Shown one piece after another: positions 1-9,164 of a DNA stretch of 64,000 nt (position 1 is its first letter; every line of letters starts with the position of its first letter). A model generated the notes under the pieces. It searched no databases, had not been told where the DNA came from, and saw only the letters and a list, made by a program, of their open reading frames with translations. This DNA is from Aquidulcibacter paucihalophilus (GTDB lineage: Bacteria; Pseudomonadota; Alphaproteobacteria; Caulobacterales; Aquidulcibacteraceae): NCBI RefSeq assembly GCF_002105465.1, contig NZ_NCSQ01000032.1, forward strand, positions 1 through 64,000, written 5' to 3'. The translations under genes and the position numbers were made by a program.

Positions 1-328
1 CTGACAACATAATGACAAGTGGGGCACTTACCGGTGCTGGCAAGGGTTCACATAAACCCCCATGGTCGCCAGTCGCAACTACCGGAACAAATGCCGGCGG
101 CTCCGAAATCCGGCCAACCCCACCACCACGAGCCTGCGCCCGCCAAACGTAGATCTGACTTGGGTGAACCCCATAGCGGCGCGCAAGCTGCGTAATCACA
201 GCCCCAGCCGCATAACTCTCTGCCACAACCGACCGCTTGAAATCATCAGAAAAGCGACGCCGACGACCCGTCTCCACAACATCAAGCCGACGCCCATATC
301 CCGCTGCTACTGTCTGTAACGTCTCCAT
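1..328 (-). CDS. tnpA: IS66-family TnpA-like protein, C-terminus cut by window edge
   Basis: Reading leftward from an ATG at 328 there is an open frame of 109 codons that runs off the window. It begins METLQTVAAGYGRRLD, then has RRRFSDDFKRSVVAESY and a helix-turn-helix segment ending LARRYGVHPSQIYVWR. This is the pattern of the small HTH accessory protein (TnpA/OrfA) of IS66-type elements, which acts with TnpB and the TnpC transposase. Those partners would lie outside the window to the left. I could not see the terminal inverted repeat with confidence, so the right end of the element is not placed. It may be a live IS or a remnant. Confidence 0.7.
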   Translation of the reverse strand, partial: METLQTVAAGYGRRLDVVETGRRRRFSDDFKRSVVAESYAAGAVITQLARRYGVHPSQIYVWRAQARGGGVGRISEPPAFVPVVATGDHGGLCEPLPAPVSAPLVIMLS

Positions 329-636
329 ACGCACAGTAACTAGCCCAGTTCATACCTCAACGGTATGTGGCCCTCGGCGAATGGATACCAAGGATCTCTG
401 TCTCTGGGCAGATTATTAGCAGAAACTTTGATGATTTCCTTAACGGCGATCACAAGGGCAAGCCATCCAGGATCACAAAGACCTTTCTCATTGGCAAAGG
501 CAAACTCTTTCATTTCTTTGTCAGTTTAACCGGCGGCGACACCGACACGTCCGTTTGCCGGTCAAAATGGCTAGTGGGAAGAACCGCCAGACCCGGCGAG
601 CACATCCTTGATGAGCTATCGTGAGGGGCGGATCCA
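329..636. other. Gap between IS66 remnant and DUF4258-like gene
   Basis: This 308-base stretch should contain the outer end of the IS66-type element. A rightward open frame at 367-624 (85 codons) exists, but its product matches nothing I recognise and its start has no clear Shine-Dalgarno sequence. It could be a gene fragment cut by the insertion. No repeats or terminators stand out. Confidence 0.35.
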
Positions 637-978
637 ATGTTCAAAATGACAAAACATGGAAGCGAGCGCTGTGCACAGCGGGGCCTTGATCCCAACCTTC
701 TGGAAGTCGCGGCTGAAATTGGTGACTATGTTGATGGCCGAGGCTATTTGATCCGCGCTCGTGATGTCTGCGACGAGATATCGGCCCTAACGCAAGAGTT
801 GAAACTGGCTAAGCGAAAAGGATTAGATCAGATGGTTCTCAATGACCGCTTAGCTGCCTTAAAAAAGATTAAGGGCGTCGTGCGCATTGTCGTTTCAAAT
901 GACAATCATCTCATCACAGCCTACCGCGCTAATCGACGAGACGAACGTGCATTTCTCAGAAGTCGCTGCAAACAATAG
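637..978 (+). CDS. Small DUF4258-like protein
   Basis: This 113-residue protein starts at ATG 637 behind GAGGGG; a second in-frame ATG follows at 646. It opens with HGSERCAQRGL and closes with a beta-strand pair reading VVRIVVSNDNHLITAYR. That is the layout of the DUF4258 fold: an N-terminal helix with a basic H-x(3)-R-x(3)-RG motif and a C-terminal sheet ending in xxTxYR. Relatives are often toxin-like or nuclease-like small proteins on mobile DNA. The middle insertion (about residues 45-75) is charged and probably helical. No antitoxin-like partner is evident next to it, so a toxin role is only a guess. Confidence 0.5.
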   Translation: MFKMTKHGSERCAQRGLDPNLLEVAAEIGDYVDGRGYLIRARDVCDEISALTQELKLAKRKGLDQMVLNDRLAALKKIKGVVRIVVSNDNHLITAYRANRRDERAFLRSRCKQ

Positions 979-1036
979 GTGCGCTCATCGGCAACCTGGT
1001 AACCGGAGTTCGAGAGCACACTAAGTCGTGAACTCA

Positions 1037-1188
1037 CCCCCATCGGCCCAAAATCCCTGCACCCCTACCCGTCTGCCCGCAACCATTCGGTCGGGCGCTA
1101 CGCTTCCGCCCCGGTCTAGACAAGGCAAAACCACCGGGGTGCGGGCAGGTTTTCAGGGGTGCGGTTTGTTGATCTCGGCCGATGGGGG
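1037..1188. repeat. Nested inverted repeat upstream of ardC
   Basis: Three pairs of perfect arms nest inside each other: CCCCCATCGGCC (1037-1048) with GGCCGATGGGGG (1177-1188), GCACCCCT (1059-1066) with AGGGGTGC (1155-1162), and CTGCCCGC (1073-1080) with GCGGGCAG (1141-1148). The two inner pairs are separated by six bases on both sides, so the structure is symmetrical. At the tip, CCCCGGT (1109-1115) pairs with ACCGGGG (1133-1139). Single-stranded DNA here would fold into one long stem-loop. It lies 60 bases before ardC. By analogy with Frpo-type elements of conjugative plasmid leading regions, it could be a promoter active on transferred single strands. That role is inference. Confidence 0.75.
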
Positions 1189-1248
1189 CGGCGCGAGCTC
1201 ATGGTGAGTATCGCGTAACGCAAGATCCCGTCGGCGGAGGTATCCGCC

Positions 1249-2238
1249 ATGTCACTTTCACTTACTGCATCTCGTCATTCCCGCTATTCATCGGCGTCCG
1301 ATGAAGTTCGTCTGACACCCCATGAGCGTGTCACCGCCCAGATAAGTGCTCTTCTGGAACGCGGTGTTCGCCCGTGGATCAAGCCATGGGATGATATTGC
1401 TCCGCCCGATGCTTTGGTCTTGCCCTTGCGTTCATGCGGGACACCCTATCGCGGGATGAATATCATCGCCCTATGGGCTGCCTCATTGGAAAGTGGTTTT
1501 AGGTCACGCCATTGGTTCACCTTCAAACAGGCCCTGGCCCTGAAGGCCTGTGTTCGCAAAGGAGAGCGCGGGTCCTTTGTCGTCTATTATGCCGAGGTGG
1601 GCGATAAGTCAGATGGTGATGGCAAGCCTTCTCGGGTTTCCAAGTCCAAGGGTGCCAATGGCGACGAGGCAGGTGAAGCCCGTCGTATTCTGCGCGGCTA
1701 TACCGTCTTTAATGCCGAGCAAATCGATGGTCTACCGGAAACCTTCTATGCGAGTTCTGAAGCGCCGGTTGTTCCACGTACGCCAATCACCATCTCCGAA
1801 GATGAGACCCGTTGGGCTTCGCTCTTCGGCCGGATCCCCGTAACCCTTCGCCATGGTGGCAACCGGGCCTTCTACTCCAAGGCCGCAGACTTTATCCAAA
1901 TGCCTATTCGCGAAGCGTTTCGCGATGGCAGCCAATATTGGGCAACGCTCGCTCATGAGACCGCCCATGCCTCCCGCCATGAGACCCGCCTCAATCGTGA
2001 CTTTGGTCAGACCCGCTTTGGCGATGCAGGCTATGCCTTGGAAGAGCTAGTCGCTGAACTAGCTAGTGCATTCATTGGCGCGCACATTGGCCTGCCCACT
2101 GACCACCTTGAAGATCACGCCGCCTATATCGATGGCTGGCTTAAAGCCCTTGGCGACAATCCATCTTCATTCCTAACGGCCGCAAGCAAAGCACAAGCAG
2201 CAGCTGATTGGATTTTGAACGAAATGGGATTGGGGTGA
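1249..2238 (+). CDS. ardC: ArdC-type antirestriction protein (DUF1738 plus zincin-like metallopeptidase)
   Basis: This 329-residue protein has the two-part ArdC layout. An N-terminal single-strand-DNA-binding domain carries the typical LLERGVRPWIKPW and YRGMNIIALW motifs. The C-terminal half is a zincin-like peptidase domain with the metal-binding motif HETAH near residue 235 and a downstream ELVAELASAFIG helix that should supply the third ligand. ArdC proteins bind incoming single-stranded DNA and protect conjugative plasmids from host restriction. A GGAGG Shine-Dalgarno sequence precedes ATG 1249. It is first in a group (ardC, AddB-like, AddA-like, ssb, relaxase) that makes sense as the transfer-associated part of a mobile element. 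Confidence 0.85.
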   Translation: MSLSLTASRHSRYSSASDEVRLTPHERVTAQISALLERGVRPWIKPWDDIAPPDALVLPLRSCGTPYRGMNIIALWAASLESGFRSRHWFTFKQALALKACVRKGERGSFVVYYAEVGDKSDGDGKPSRVSKSKGANGDEAGEARRILRGYTVFNAEQIDGLPETFYASSEAPVVPRTPITISEDETRWASLFGRIPVTLRHGGNRAFYSKAADFIQMPIREAFRDGSQYWATLAHETAHASRHETRLNRDFGQTRFGDAGYALEELVAELASAFIGAHIGLPTDHLEDHAAYIDGWLKALGDNPSSFLTAASKAQAAADWILNEMGLG

Positions 2239-2455
2239 GGCGGGCGTTCTTGGCAAGGCTTCAAATCTTTGGATGCTTGGAGAACTGAGACATCGAATTT
2301 TTTGATGCTGCTTGACCAGCTTACTCCAGCATACGAGCTGCCTGCAAATCGATGCAGACAGAATTCAAATGGACACATCTTTAAGGTGTGTATACTTTTC
2401 GTCCTTATCATCGAGTTACGTCAAACTGAGCCAAGCTTGGTGACAGGCAAGTCAG

Positions 2456-2563
2456 ATGACCAAGACAGATTCAAAGAAAGAAATAATAAGCAAAGAGGCC
2501 GCGGCAGAATTATTCGATTGGCGACAAGACGGCACGCAAACAAAAAATAATCTGGGAGAGTGA
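2456..2563 (+). CDS. Possible 35-residue small ORF just upstream of the AddB-like gene
   Basis: ATG 2456 opens a 35-codon frame (MTKTDSKKEIISKEAAAELF and on) that stops at TGA 2561-2563, three bases before the chosen AddB-like start. Its last codons contain the GGGAG Shine-Dalgarno sequence of that gene, so translation could be coupled. Codon use is AT-rich and lysine-heavy, unlike its neighbours. The product is charged, soluble and unrecognised. It may be a leader peptide or chance. The rest of the 2239-2565 gap shows nothing convincing. Confidence 0.3.
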   Translation: MTKTDSKKEIISKEAAAELFDWRQDGTQTKNNLGE

Positions 2564-2565
2564 CG

Positions 2566-5229
2566 ATGACCACCATTTCCATCCGGCGGACCATCGTCGC
2601 TCATGGCCGTTTGGCGGCACGGGAACTGCGTCTCCATGCGGCCCGACAGCGTCTTCACGGCGTGCAAATCATGTCATTCGAGCAACTTGCAGCTCGCTTG
2701 GCCGGTGGCTTCGCTCGTCCAATCGATGATGAGTCCTTACAAAACTCAATTCGGGCCGTCCTTCCGACCACGGCACTCGGGCAGTTAGAAAGCATCAAGG
2801 AGCTCCCCGGTATGGTCGATGCGGCCGCCGGAACACTCAAAAAGGTTTGGCGGGCAGGTATCGATTTGTCCAAACGCGCTGGCGAACACGGTCGCCTTGA
2901 CTCTTTGGCGCGCCTAGAGGCAGCAGTTCTCACCCAGCTGCCGCCCGGCACCATGCGCCCCACTGATCTCGCAGCCCGCGCGCTAACACGGATTGCTAAC
3001 GCAAAGTCGGTTTTGGGCCCAGTCGAGGTCGTCGGACATACCGAGCTTTCCCCTTGCTGGCGTCAGCTTCTGCAAGAACTCACAATACATACCCAAGTAA
3101 GTTGGACTGCCGGCCCTCGTGAGGTTCCCACTTGGCTGAACGAGTTAGATGTCACGATCAACCGCGAAGCCGCAACGGCCCCTACGATCAGCAAGATTAG
3201 CGCTGCGACGGCCTACCACGAAGCCATCGAGGCGGTTCGGTGGGCGCGGGGCTTATTGGCCTCTGGTGAAGTTGAACCTTCAGACATCGCGATCGCGGCA
3301 GCTTCAACCGGTGACTATGACGATTACTTCCTCGCTTTGCGAGCAGATGCGAACCTCGATTTCCATTTTGTCCACGGGATCAAGGCCACAGCAACCCGTG
3401 ACGGCCAAGCCGCAGCGGCGCTCGCCGATCTCCTGATCCGTGGCTTCTCGCAGACCAGGATGCGCCGGCTCGCCGCATTGTGTGGTTCAGCCTCAGGCCC
3501 GTTTGTTTCCCTGCCACAGAGCTGGACGCGTGTATTACCCGCCGATGCACCGCTAGCTTCATTGGAAGCATGGCGACGCTTGCTGGAACGGCTGACCCCA
3601 GACGATTGGCCAGATGCGACCGATCATACGCCGACCTTGCGTGCCATCATCGATCTGTTGGCGAAGGGGCATCAGGCAGCCGAAGAGATCGGCTCATCCT
3701 TTTTGTCAGGTAACGCCCTAAAAATCTGGCAAAAAGCTCTATTGGCTGGACCTTCAGCGTCTATTGATGCGACGCTGGAGCGCTTGAGACAAAGCGACGG
3801 GCTTGAGGCCTGTGTTTCGGTGGCCTGGATGCCTGCAAACGAATTGGCGGCTTCGCCGCGTCGTTTTGTTCGGCTTATTGGTCTGACTTCGTCGCGATGG
3901 CCGCGCGGCATTTCCGAAGACCGTCTTATTTCCGATCATATCATCCCGAGCCGGGAGCTAGACCCGTTACCAGTCGGCACGGCAGATCAGCGAGATTTTG
4001 AAACCATCCTAGCCACGACTAGCGACCAAATCGTCATGTCGTTCGCGCGTCGTGACAGCCAAGGCCGCCAGCTAGGCGAAAGTGCGCTTCTCTACGCGGC
4101 ATCTGACGAGCGCTATGTCCGCCGAAATGCAGTTCCAGCTCAGGCATTTAGCGAGACTGACCGGCTCATAGCCAGACCCCACGAGTTCGCAACGCACAAC
4201 CAAGCCATTAGCGCTAAGGCGGCTTGGCAAAACTGGCGTCATAAGTCGATTACCCCACACGATGGTCTTGTCCGCGCCGACCATCCTCTCCTACTTGCCA
4301 TCCTTGACCGGACCCAATCTGCCAGTTCGCTTCGTCTCCTACTTCGTAACCCACTCGGCTTTGTGTGGCGCTATGGGATGCAACTACGGATGCCAGAGAG
4401 TGGCACTGACCCGCTAGTTCTCGACGCATTGGCGTTTGGAGACTTAGTTCATATGACGCTCGAGCGAGCGCTTGCGATCCTCGAGAAAGCAGGGGGGCTC
4501 GCGTCGGCTGGAAAAGCAAAAATCGACAATGCCGTGCAGCAGGCTGTGATAACCGTGGCGAGCGTTTGGGAAAGTGAACGGCCTGTCCCACCGGCGTTAA
4601 TCTGGCGGCGGACGCTCGATGACGCCCTACTACTTACTAAGAACGCGCTAACATACCGTGACGAACATCTGCCCGATGCCCGCTCGTTCGGCGAAGTCGC
4701 CTTCGGTGGGGCGAAGCCAAAAGTAGACGCCGCTAGCCCATGGGATCCAGAAACTCCCGTTACCATACCCAGCACCGGTTTTCGGATCAACGGCTACATC
4801 GATCGCCTAGACTTTGCTGGCGATGGCAAGCGCGCGCTTGTTCGCGACTATAAAACCGGAAAGCCGCCCAAACAGAATATAGGCATTGATGGTGGCCGCG
4901 AACTGCAACGCTGCCTTTATGCCTTTGCTGTCAAGGCGCTCCTTGGCGACGACGTGTCGATAAGGGCATCGCTATTTTACCTGCGCGATCAACTTGACCT
5001 TCAGCTTGATGATCCAGACTCGACACTCACCGAGCTCATCGGCTATTTGCAAGCCGCCCGGGCGAACCTTCAATCCGGTCAGGCATTCATCGGGCCGGAC
5101 ACAGGCGACACTTATGATGATCTGGCGTTCGCCCTGCCGGCCAATGCCGGTGCCACCTACTGCAAACGAAAACTGCCCGCTGCAAAGGATGCACTCGGCG
5201 ATGCTGCGCTGGTCTGGGAGGCACAGTGA
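2566..5229 (+). CDS. AddB-like PD-(D/E)XK nuclease subunit
   Basis: This 887-residue protein resembles the AddB/RecB-family partner of a helicase-nuclease. I chose ATG 2566 over GTG 2560 because GGGAG (2553-2557) is well spaced only for the ATG. The C-terminal quarter is a RecB-type nuclease: a histidine in FGDLVHMTLERAL (about 628), GYIDRLDF (about 741), RDYKTGKP (about 758) and a Q-x(3)-Y motif in LQRCLYAFAV. The N-terminus lacks a Walker A motif, so the helicase-like part is probably structural. The four cysteines of the AddB iron-sulfur cluster are not evident. The stop overlaps the next gene's start (TGATG), implying a two-subunit complex. Role: processing DNA ends, or attacking or repairing foreign DNA. 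Confidence 0.75.
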   Translation: MTTISIRRTIVAHGRLAARELRLHAARQRLHGVQIMSFEQLAARLAGGFARPIDDESLQNSIRAVLPTTALGQLESIKELPGMVDAAAGTLKKVWRAGIDLSKRAGEHGRLDSLARLEAAVLTQLPPGTMRPTDLAARALTRIANAKSVLGPVEVVGHTELSPCWRQLLQELTIHTQVSWTAGPREVPTWLNELDVTINREAATAPTISKISAATAYHEAIEAVRWARGLLASGEVEPSDIAIAAASTGDYDDYFLALRADANLDFHFVHGIKATATRDGQAAAALADLLIRGFSQTRMRRLAALCGSASGPFVSLPQSWTRVLPADAPLASLEAWRRLLERLTPDDWPDATDHTPTLRAIIDLLAKGHQAAEEIGSSFLSGNALKIWQKALLAGPSASIDATLERLRQSDGLEACVSVAWMPANELAASPRRFVRLIGLTSSRWPRGISEDRLISDHIIPSRELDPLPVGTADQRDFETILATTSDQIVMSFARRDSQGRQLGESALLYAASDERYVRRNAVPAQAFSETDRLIARPHEFATHNQAISAKAAWQNWRHKSITPHDGLVRADHPLLLAILDRTQSASSLRLLLRNPLGFVWRYGMQLRMPESGTDPLVLDALAFGDLVHMTLERALAILEKAGGLASAGKAKIDNAVQQAVITVASVWESERPVPPALIWRRTLDDALLLTKNALTYRDEHLPDARSFGEVAFGGAKPKVDAASPWDPETPVTIPSTGFRINGYIDRLDFAGDGKRALVRDYKTGKPPKQNIGIDGGRELQRCLYAFAVKALLGDDVSIRASLFYLRDQLDLQLDDPDSTLTELIGYLQAARANLQSGQAFIGPDTGDTYDDLAFALPANAGATYCKRKLPAAKDALGDAALVWEAQ

Positions 5230-8200
5230 TGACAGTTACTAGAAAAGCACTGAGCGACGACGCTGCCCGCTACACCGCCATTCGCGTTCATGATCGCTCG
5301 ATCATGGTCGAAGCCGGTGCAGGGTCTGGCAAGACAGCCGTAATGGCGGGCCGCATTGCCGCCATGCTCGCCGAGGGAATCGCGGCCAAATCAATCGCCG
5401 CTGTCACCTTCACAGAACTTGCAGCCAGCGAACTGCTGATGCGGGTTCGCAAGTTTGTGACTGAGCTAAAGGCAGGGACAATTCCAGACGAATTGCGTAT
5501 TGCGTTTCCAGACGGTTTGTCCGCGAAGCAAAACGATAACCTTGCGATCGCCGCAAACGAGATCGACGAGGTCACTTGCTCGACCATCCATGGCTTCTGT
5601 CAGCGTCTAATCAAGCCCTATCCGGTCGAAGCGGACATTGATCCCGGCGCGAGTGTGATGGACCGTAACCAAGCTGACTTGGCGTTTAATGAACTTGTCG
5701 AGAAGTGGCTGCGTGAACAGCTGTCGGGCGAAGAAGGTGGCATCATCGCAGAAATGGTGTTGCACGATCCCGGCACCACCGTTGAATTGATTCATGAGGT
5801 CGTCGACAACTTGCGCAAAAGCAGGACTATCTCGGCGCCGCCAGTTAGTGCCTTAGCCCCGCACTTACAGGCATTCCGCGACTCCGTTGTTAAATTGAAC
5901 CACTTCATCCGCACCGCGCCAGCGGTAGAAGAAGAAACTGCCATGCTGGCCGAATGCTTCGCCGAGATGGCCAAGGGCCTTGATAGCGGACCAAGCGTCG
6001 AAACTCCGACTGGTTTAATACGATTGCTAGTTTCGTTGCCGCATCCCGACCTCTGCACGCAAAAAGGTTCATTCCTTGCTTATCAGAAGAAAGGCAAATG
6101 GGTCGAAGCCGCTAAGCGAGTAGGTTTGGCAAAGACTGATGGCGACCGGCTGAATGATGCGGCGAAAGAATTTTATGTCGCCTGCTGCCAGTCCTGGTAT
6201 GATCTGATGCAGAACGTTGCCAGCAAGATCTTGAGCGACCTAATCGCTCAGGTAAAGCCGGTGCTGGACCAATTCCGCAACTATAAGCGTTCAACCGCCC
6301 TGCTCGATTTCGATGATCTGATCTTCGCGGCGCGGGATCTTTTGTGCGATCATGACGATGTCCGACGCTCCCTTGCTGCTCGCTTCAAACATGTCCTAGT
6401 CGACGAATTCCAGGATACAGACCAGCTTCAGATGGAAATATTCTGGCGCCTATGCGGTGACCCGCCGGCCGGCGTTGCAAGCGCGGAATGGCGGAAATTC
6501 GCCATCCGTCCTGGCGCGCTCTTCCTTGTTGGCGATCCAAAGCAAGCGATCTACAGGTTTCGTGGGGCCGATGTTGATGCGTACAAAATGGCGCGGGAGG
6601 CCTTTCTCACGCAGGACCCCAATGGTGTCATTACAATATCGACAAATTTCCGTTCCTGCGCGACGATCCTCACTTATGTAAACGAACGCTTCGAAATTCC
6701 GCTTTCGAGCGATGGTCAACCCGGATTCACTCCGCTCGACCCCCATCACGCAGATCGTAGCGAGGGCCTTTGTGTTGCCGCACTCGATGTCGCAGTAGCA
6801 GACGAGAATGGTAAGGCGTCGTCCGAACAGCAGCGCGATAGTGAAGCCGACGCAATCGCTCAAATGTGCGCCCGCTTAATTGGCAGCGAGATGATTCCTG
6901 ATCGCCGTAACGGAACCAGTAATCTTTGCCGGCCCGGCGACATCGCTTTGCTTGCCCCTACCGGCACGGACATGTGGCGATATGAGGAGGCGCTCGAACG
7001 CTACGGCGTCCCGGTAGCTACTCAGGCAGGCAAGGGCCTTTTCCAACGTCAGGAGATTCAAGATCTGATCGCGTTGACGCGTGTGCTCGCCGACCGCCGT
7101 GACACCCTTGCTTTGGGTGCCTTATTGCGCGGCCCGCTCGTCGGTTTAACCGAAGAGGAACTGCTTGACATTATCTGGGCACTGCCGCGTGCCGAAGACG
7201 ATCCGGAACGGTTGCCCCGTCTCGATTTGGGCGTCGACGTCGAACATATTGGGCATCCATTGGCGCGATCGACCATCGAGAAGCTGCAGTCACTCTATCG
7301 ACAAGCCAACAGCACCACGCCGCACGACCTGATGTCGCAAGCCGTCGATGCGCTGCGGGTCCGTCCTATTATACTAGAACGCCATCGCGGCCAGGCAGAG
7401 CGGGCTCTTACAAATGTCGACCTCTATCTCAGTCTGGCCACGTCTTTTGCTGTTCGCGGCCTGCGCGATTTTGCCGAGGCGATGACAGCGGCCTGGACAG
7501 ATGGGACCCGCGAGGTCGAAGGACGTCCTGACGCTCAAGAGGATGCTGTTGGGCTCTACACGATGCACGCGGCAAAGGGCCTTGAATGGCCGATTGTTGT
7601 CCCAATTAACACGATGACCGCCATCAAGTCACACGAGGGTGCCCTAACGGATCGTGATAACGACGTTTTATATTGCCCGATGTTTGGGGTGGAGCCGGTC
7701 GGCTATGACGCGGTGCGCGACAGAGAGAAAGCCGAACTCGACCGAGAGCGTATCCGTTTGTGGTATGTCGCAGCCACTCGCGCCTGTGAGCTTCTGGTGC
7801 TTCCGCGTCTCGACGCTGCTCCATCGAAGTCGGCTTGGATTTCGCTTCTGGATCTTTCACTTGCCGACCTGCCGTCGCTTGACCTCTCGCATTTTCCGCC
7901 CGGGTTCGAGTCCGCTGAGGGCGTCGAGACCAACGATCAGACGCGGGAAGTCTTCGCCGCTGGAGCAGCATCCATCCTAGCACGCCAACGTCATCTGGTC
8001 TGGCTCGCGCCAAGCCGCGGCGAAAGCGCAGCTGGATCAACTCTGACACGAGAGACGTCAGAGATCTGGGCAGAATCGGAGGCCGATCTGCCCGATGATG
8101 AAGCAATGTGGCCCAGTATTCAGGGAGGTCGCGAGCGGGGCCTGATCCTGCACAAACTGCTTGAAGAAGTTCTGACCGGCGAAACTCCTGACGATGCCCG

Positions 8201-8612
8201 AGCACTCATCGAACGCGCTTCAGACTTAATCGTCGAAATCGGCAAGCCAATCGCAGAAGACCCCGCCCAGGGTCTTTGTCCCGACGAGCTTGCCGGATGC
8301 GTAGTCCGTACCTTTGCAATCCCGGCGATTACTGAGTTGCGTCCGACTTTGGTGCCCGAATTGGCGGTATATGTGGCGTTGGACGTTAACGGCATCGAAC
8401 ATGCGACCTTTGGAATCGCCGACGCGACCAGCTTTGACAAAACTGGTAAGCCAAGGGCTGTCATCGACTGGAAAAGCGATGTGCAGCCGACAGCCGAAAC
8501 CCTCAATCACTATCGGGCGCAGGTACAAGATTATCTCAAGATTACGGGCGCTGAACTTGGGCTAATCGTGTTGGTGACGACGGGCCAAGTCATTGCTGTT
8601 AGGCCCACGTGA
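5229..8612 (+). CDS. AddA-like UvrD/RecB helicase-nuclease
   Basis: This 1127-residue protein is a complete superfamily 1A helicase with a C-terminal nuclease. Walker A is EAGAGSGKTAV (about 28), motif II is LVDEFQDTDQLQ (about 390), motif III is VGDPKQAIYRFRGAD (about 430), motif V is MHAAKGLEWPIV (about 774) and motif VI is LWYVAATRACELL (about 840). The nuclease has RGLILHKLLEE (about 969) and VIDWKSD (about 1076), the AddA/RecB active-site pattern. ATG 5229 overlaps the AddB-like stop and has GGGAGG six bases upstream. Chromosomal AddAB makes recombination-ready DNA ends. This copy sits between ardC and ssb, so it is likely an element-borne version. Confidence 0.85.
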   Translation: MTVTRKALSDDAARYTAIRVHDRSIMVEAGAGSGKTAVMAGRIAAMLAEGIAAKSIAAVTFTELAASELLMRVRKFVTELKAGTIPDELRIAFPDGLSAKQNDNLAIAANEIDEVTCSTIHGFCQRLIKPYPVEADIDPGASVMDRNQADLAFNELVEKWLREQLSGEEGGIIAEMVLHDPGTTVELIHEVVDNLRKSRTISAPPVSALAPHLQAFRDSVVKLNHFIRTAPAVEEETAMLAECFAEMAKGLDSGPSVETPTGLIRLLVSLPHPDLCTQKGSFLAYQKKGKWVEAAKRVGLAKTDGDRLNDAAKEFYVACCQSWYDLMQNVASKILSDLIAQVKPVLDQFRNYKRSTALLDFDDLIFAARDLLCDHDDVRRSLAARFKHVLVDEFQDTDQLQMEIFWRLCGDPPAGVASAEWRKFAIRPGALFLVGDPKQAIYRFRGADVDAYKMAREAFLTQDPNGVITISTNFRSCATILTYVNERFEIPLSSDGQPGFTPLDPHHADRSEGLCVAALDVAVADENGKASSEQQRDSEADAIAQMCARLIGSEMIPDRRNGTSNLCRPGDIALLAPTGTDMWRYEEALERYGVPVATQAGKGLFQRQEIQDLIALTRVLADRRDTLALGALLRGPLVGLTEEELLDIIWALPRAEDDPERLPRLDLGVDVEHIGHPLARSTIEKLQSLYRQANSTTPHDLMSQAVDALRVRPIILERHRGQAERALTNVDLYLSLATSFAVRGLRDFAEAMTAAWTDGTREVEGRPDAQEDAVGLYTMHAAKGLEWPIVVPINTMTAIKSHEGALTDRDNDVLYCPMFGVEPVGYDAVRDREKAELDRERIRLWYVAATRACELLVLPRLDAAPSKSAWISLLDLSLADLPSLDLSHFPPGFESAEGVETNDQTREVFAAGAASILARQRHLVWLAPSRGESAAGSTLTRETSEIWAESEADLPDDEAMWPSIQGGRERGLILHKLLEEVLTGETPDDARALIERASDLIVEIGKPIAEDPAQGLCPDELAGCVVRTFAIPAITELRPTLVPELAVYVALDVNGIEHATFGIADATSFDKTGKPRAVIDWKSDVQPTAETLNHYRAQVQDYLKITGAELGLIVLVTTGQVIAVRPT

Positions 8613-8618
8613 GTGTTC

Positions 8619-8650
8619 GCGGCCGCTCGGCACTTTAGGCCGCCCTTTTT
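8619..8650 (+). terminator. Rho-independent terminator after the AddA-like gene
   Basis: GCGGCC (8619-8624) pairs with GGCCGC (8638-8643) across a 13-base loop and is followed by CC and five T residues. It begins seven bases after the AddA-like stop and ends the AddB-AddA transcript. Confidence 0.75.
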
Positions 8651-9164
8651 GTTGGACCATCGAGGTTGTTCAAAATGGCTTAGGGCAAAGTCATCGACGC
8701 ATTTGTAAGCCGATACTCCCGACTGCACGCCCACTTATTCTTGGTCTTCCAGATTGCGCGATGATCGAATGCGAGGGAAACTAAGTGAGCTCGGACGTTG
8801 GTCTAGTGGTCTTGATCTCAGCATGCCTTCCTTAAGTCGACGATAGCTGTCGCATTGGCCTAAACCAAGTTGGTCCTTGATCTCCTTTGAATGGTCTGAC
8901 TTGCCCGTCTAGACCCTTGTTGCCCGTCTCGGGAGACGCGTTGACGTGGCTTGAAAACTGCCTCCGGCGGCGTGTCCCACCATTCTTCGAATTCAAGGGT
9001 CCGAGTTGTCGCTGCGCTCCTGCCCGCGCCAAGCCCTTGTGTGCCACCAGGTCGGATTCCGCCCCTCGCCTTGTTCCGGACGCTGTTACGCCCCGTCGCC
9101 ACCGCGACCCCCGGACCGGGACACCAACGGACGGGACAGCTTCAGACCAAACGGAGAAACCACC
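8651..9164. other. 514-base gap before ssb with a short palindrome
   Basis: No convincing gene is seen. CGTCTC-GG-GAGACG (8925-8938) is a short palindrome that could be an operator or a small hairpin. The stretch just before ssb is C-rich and probably untranslated leader. Rightward and leftward open frames here lack ribosome-binding sites and familiar motifs. Confidence 0.4.

Noticed and set aside
2269-2550. 93-codon rightward open frame before the AddB-like gene
   Set aside because: No ribosome-binding site, no recognisable motif, and it runs in another frame through the AddB-like leader and the better-placed 35-codon frame.
2566-8612. Two-gene restriction-modification system
   Set aside because: There is no methyltransferase or specificity subunit; the motifs are those of the AddAB/RecB family.
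9006-9164. Longer N-terminus for SSB
   Set aside because: The added residues are Arg/Pro-rich and unlike SSB; GGAGA is correctly placed only for ATG 9165.
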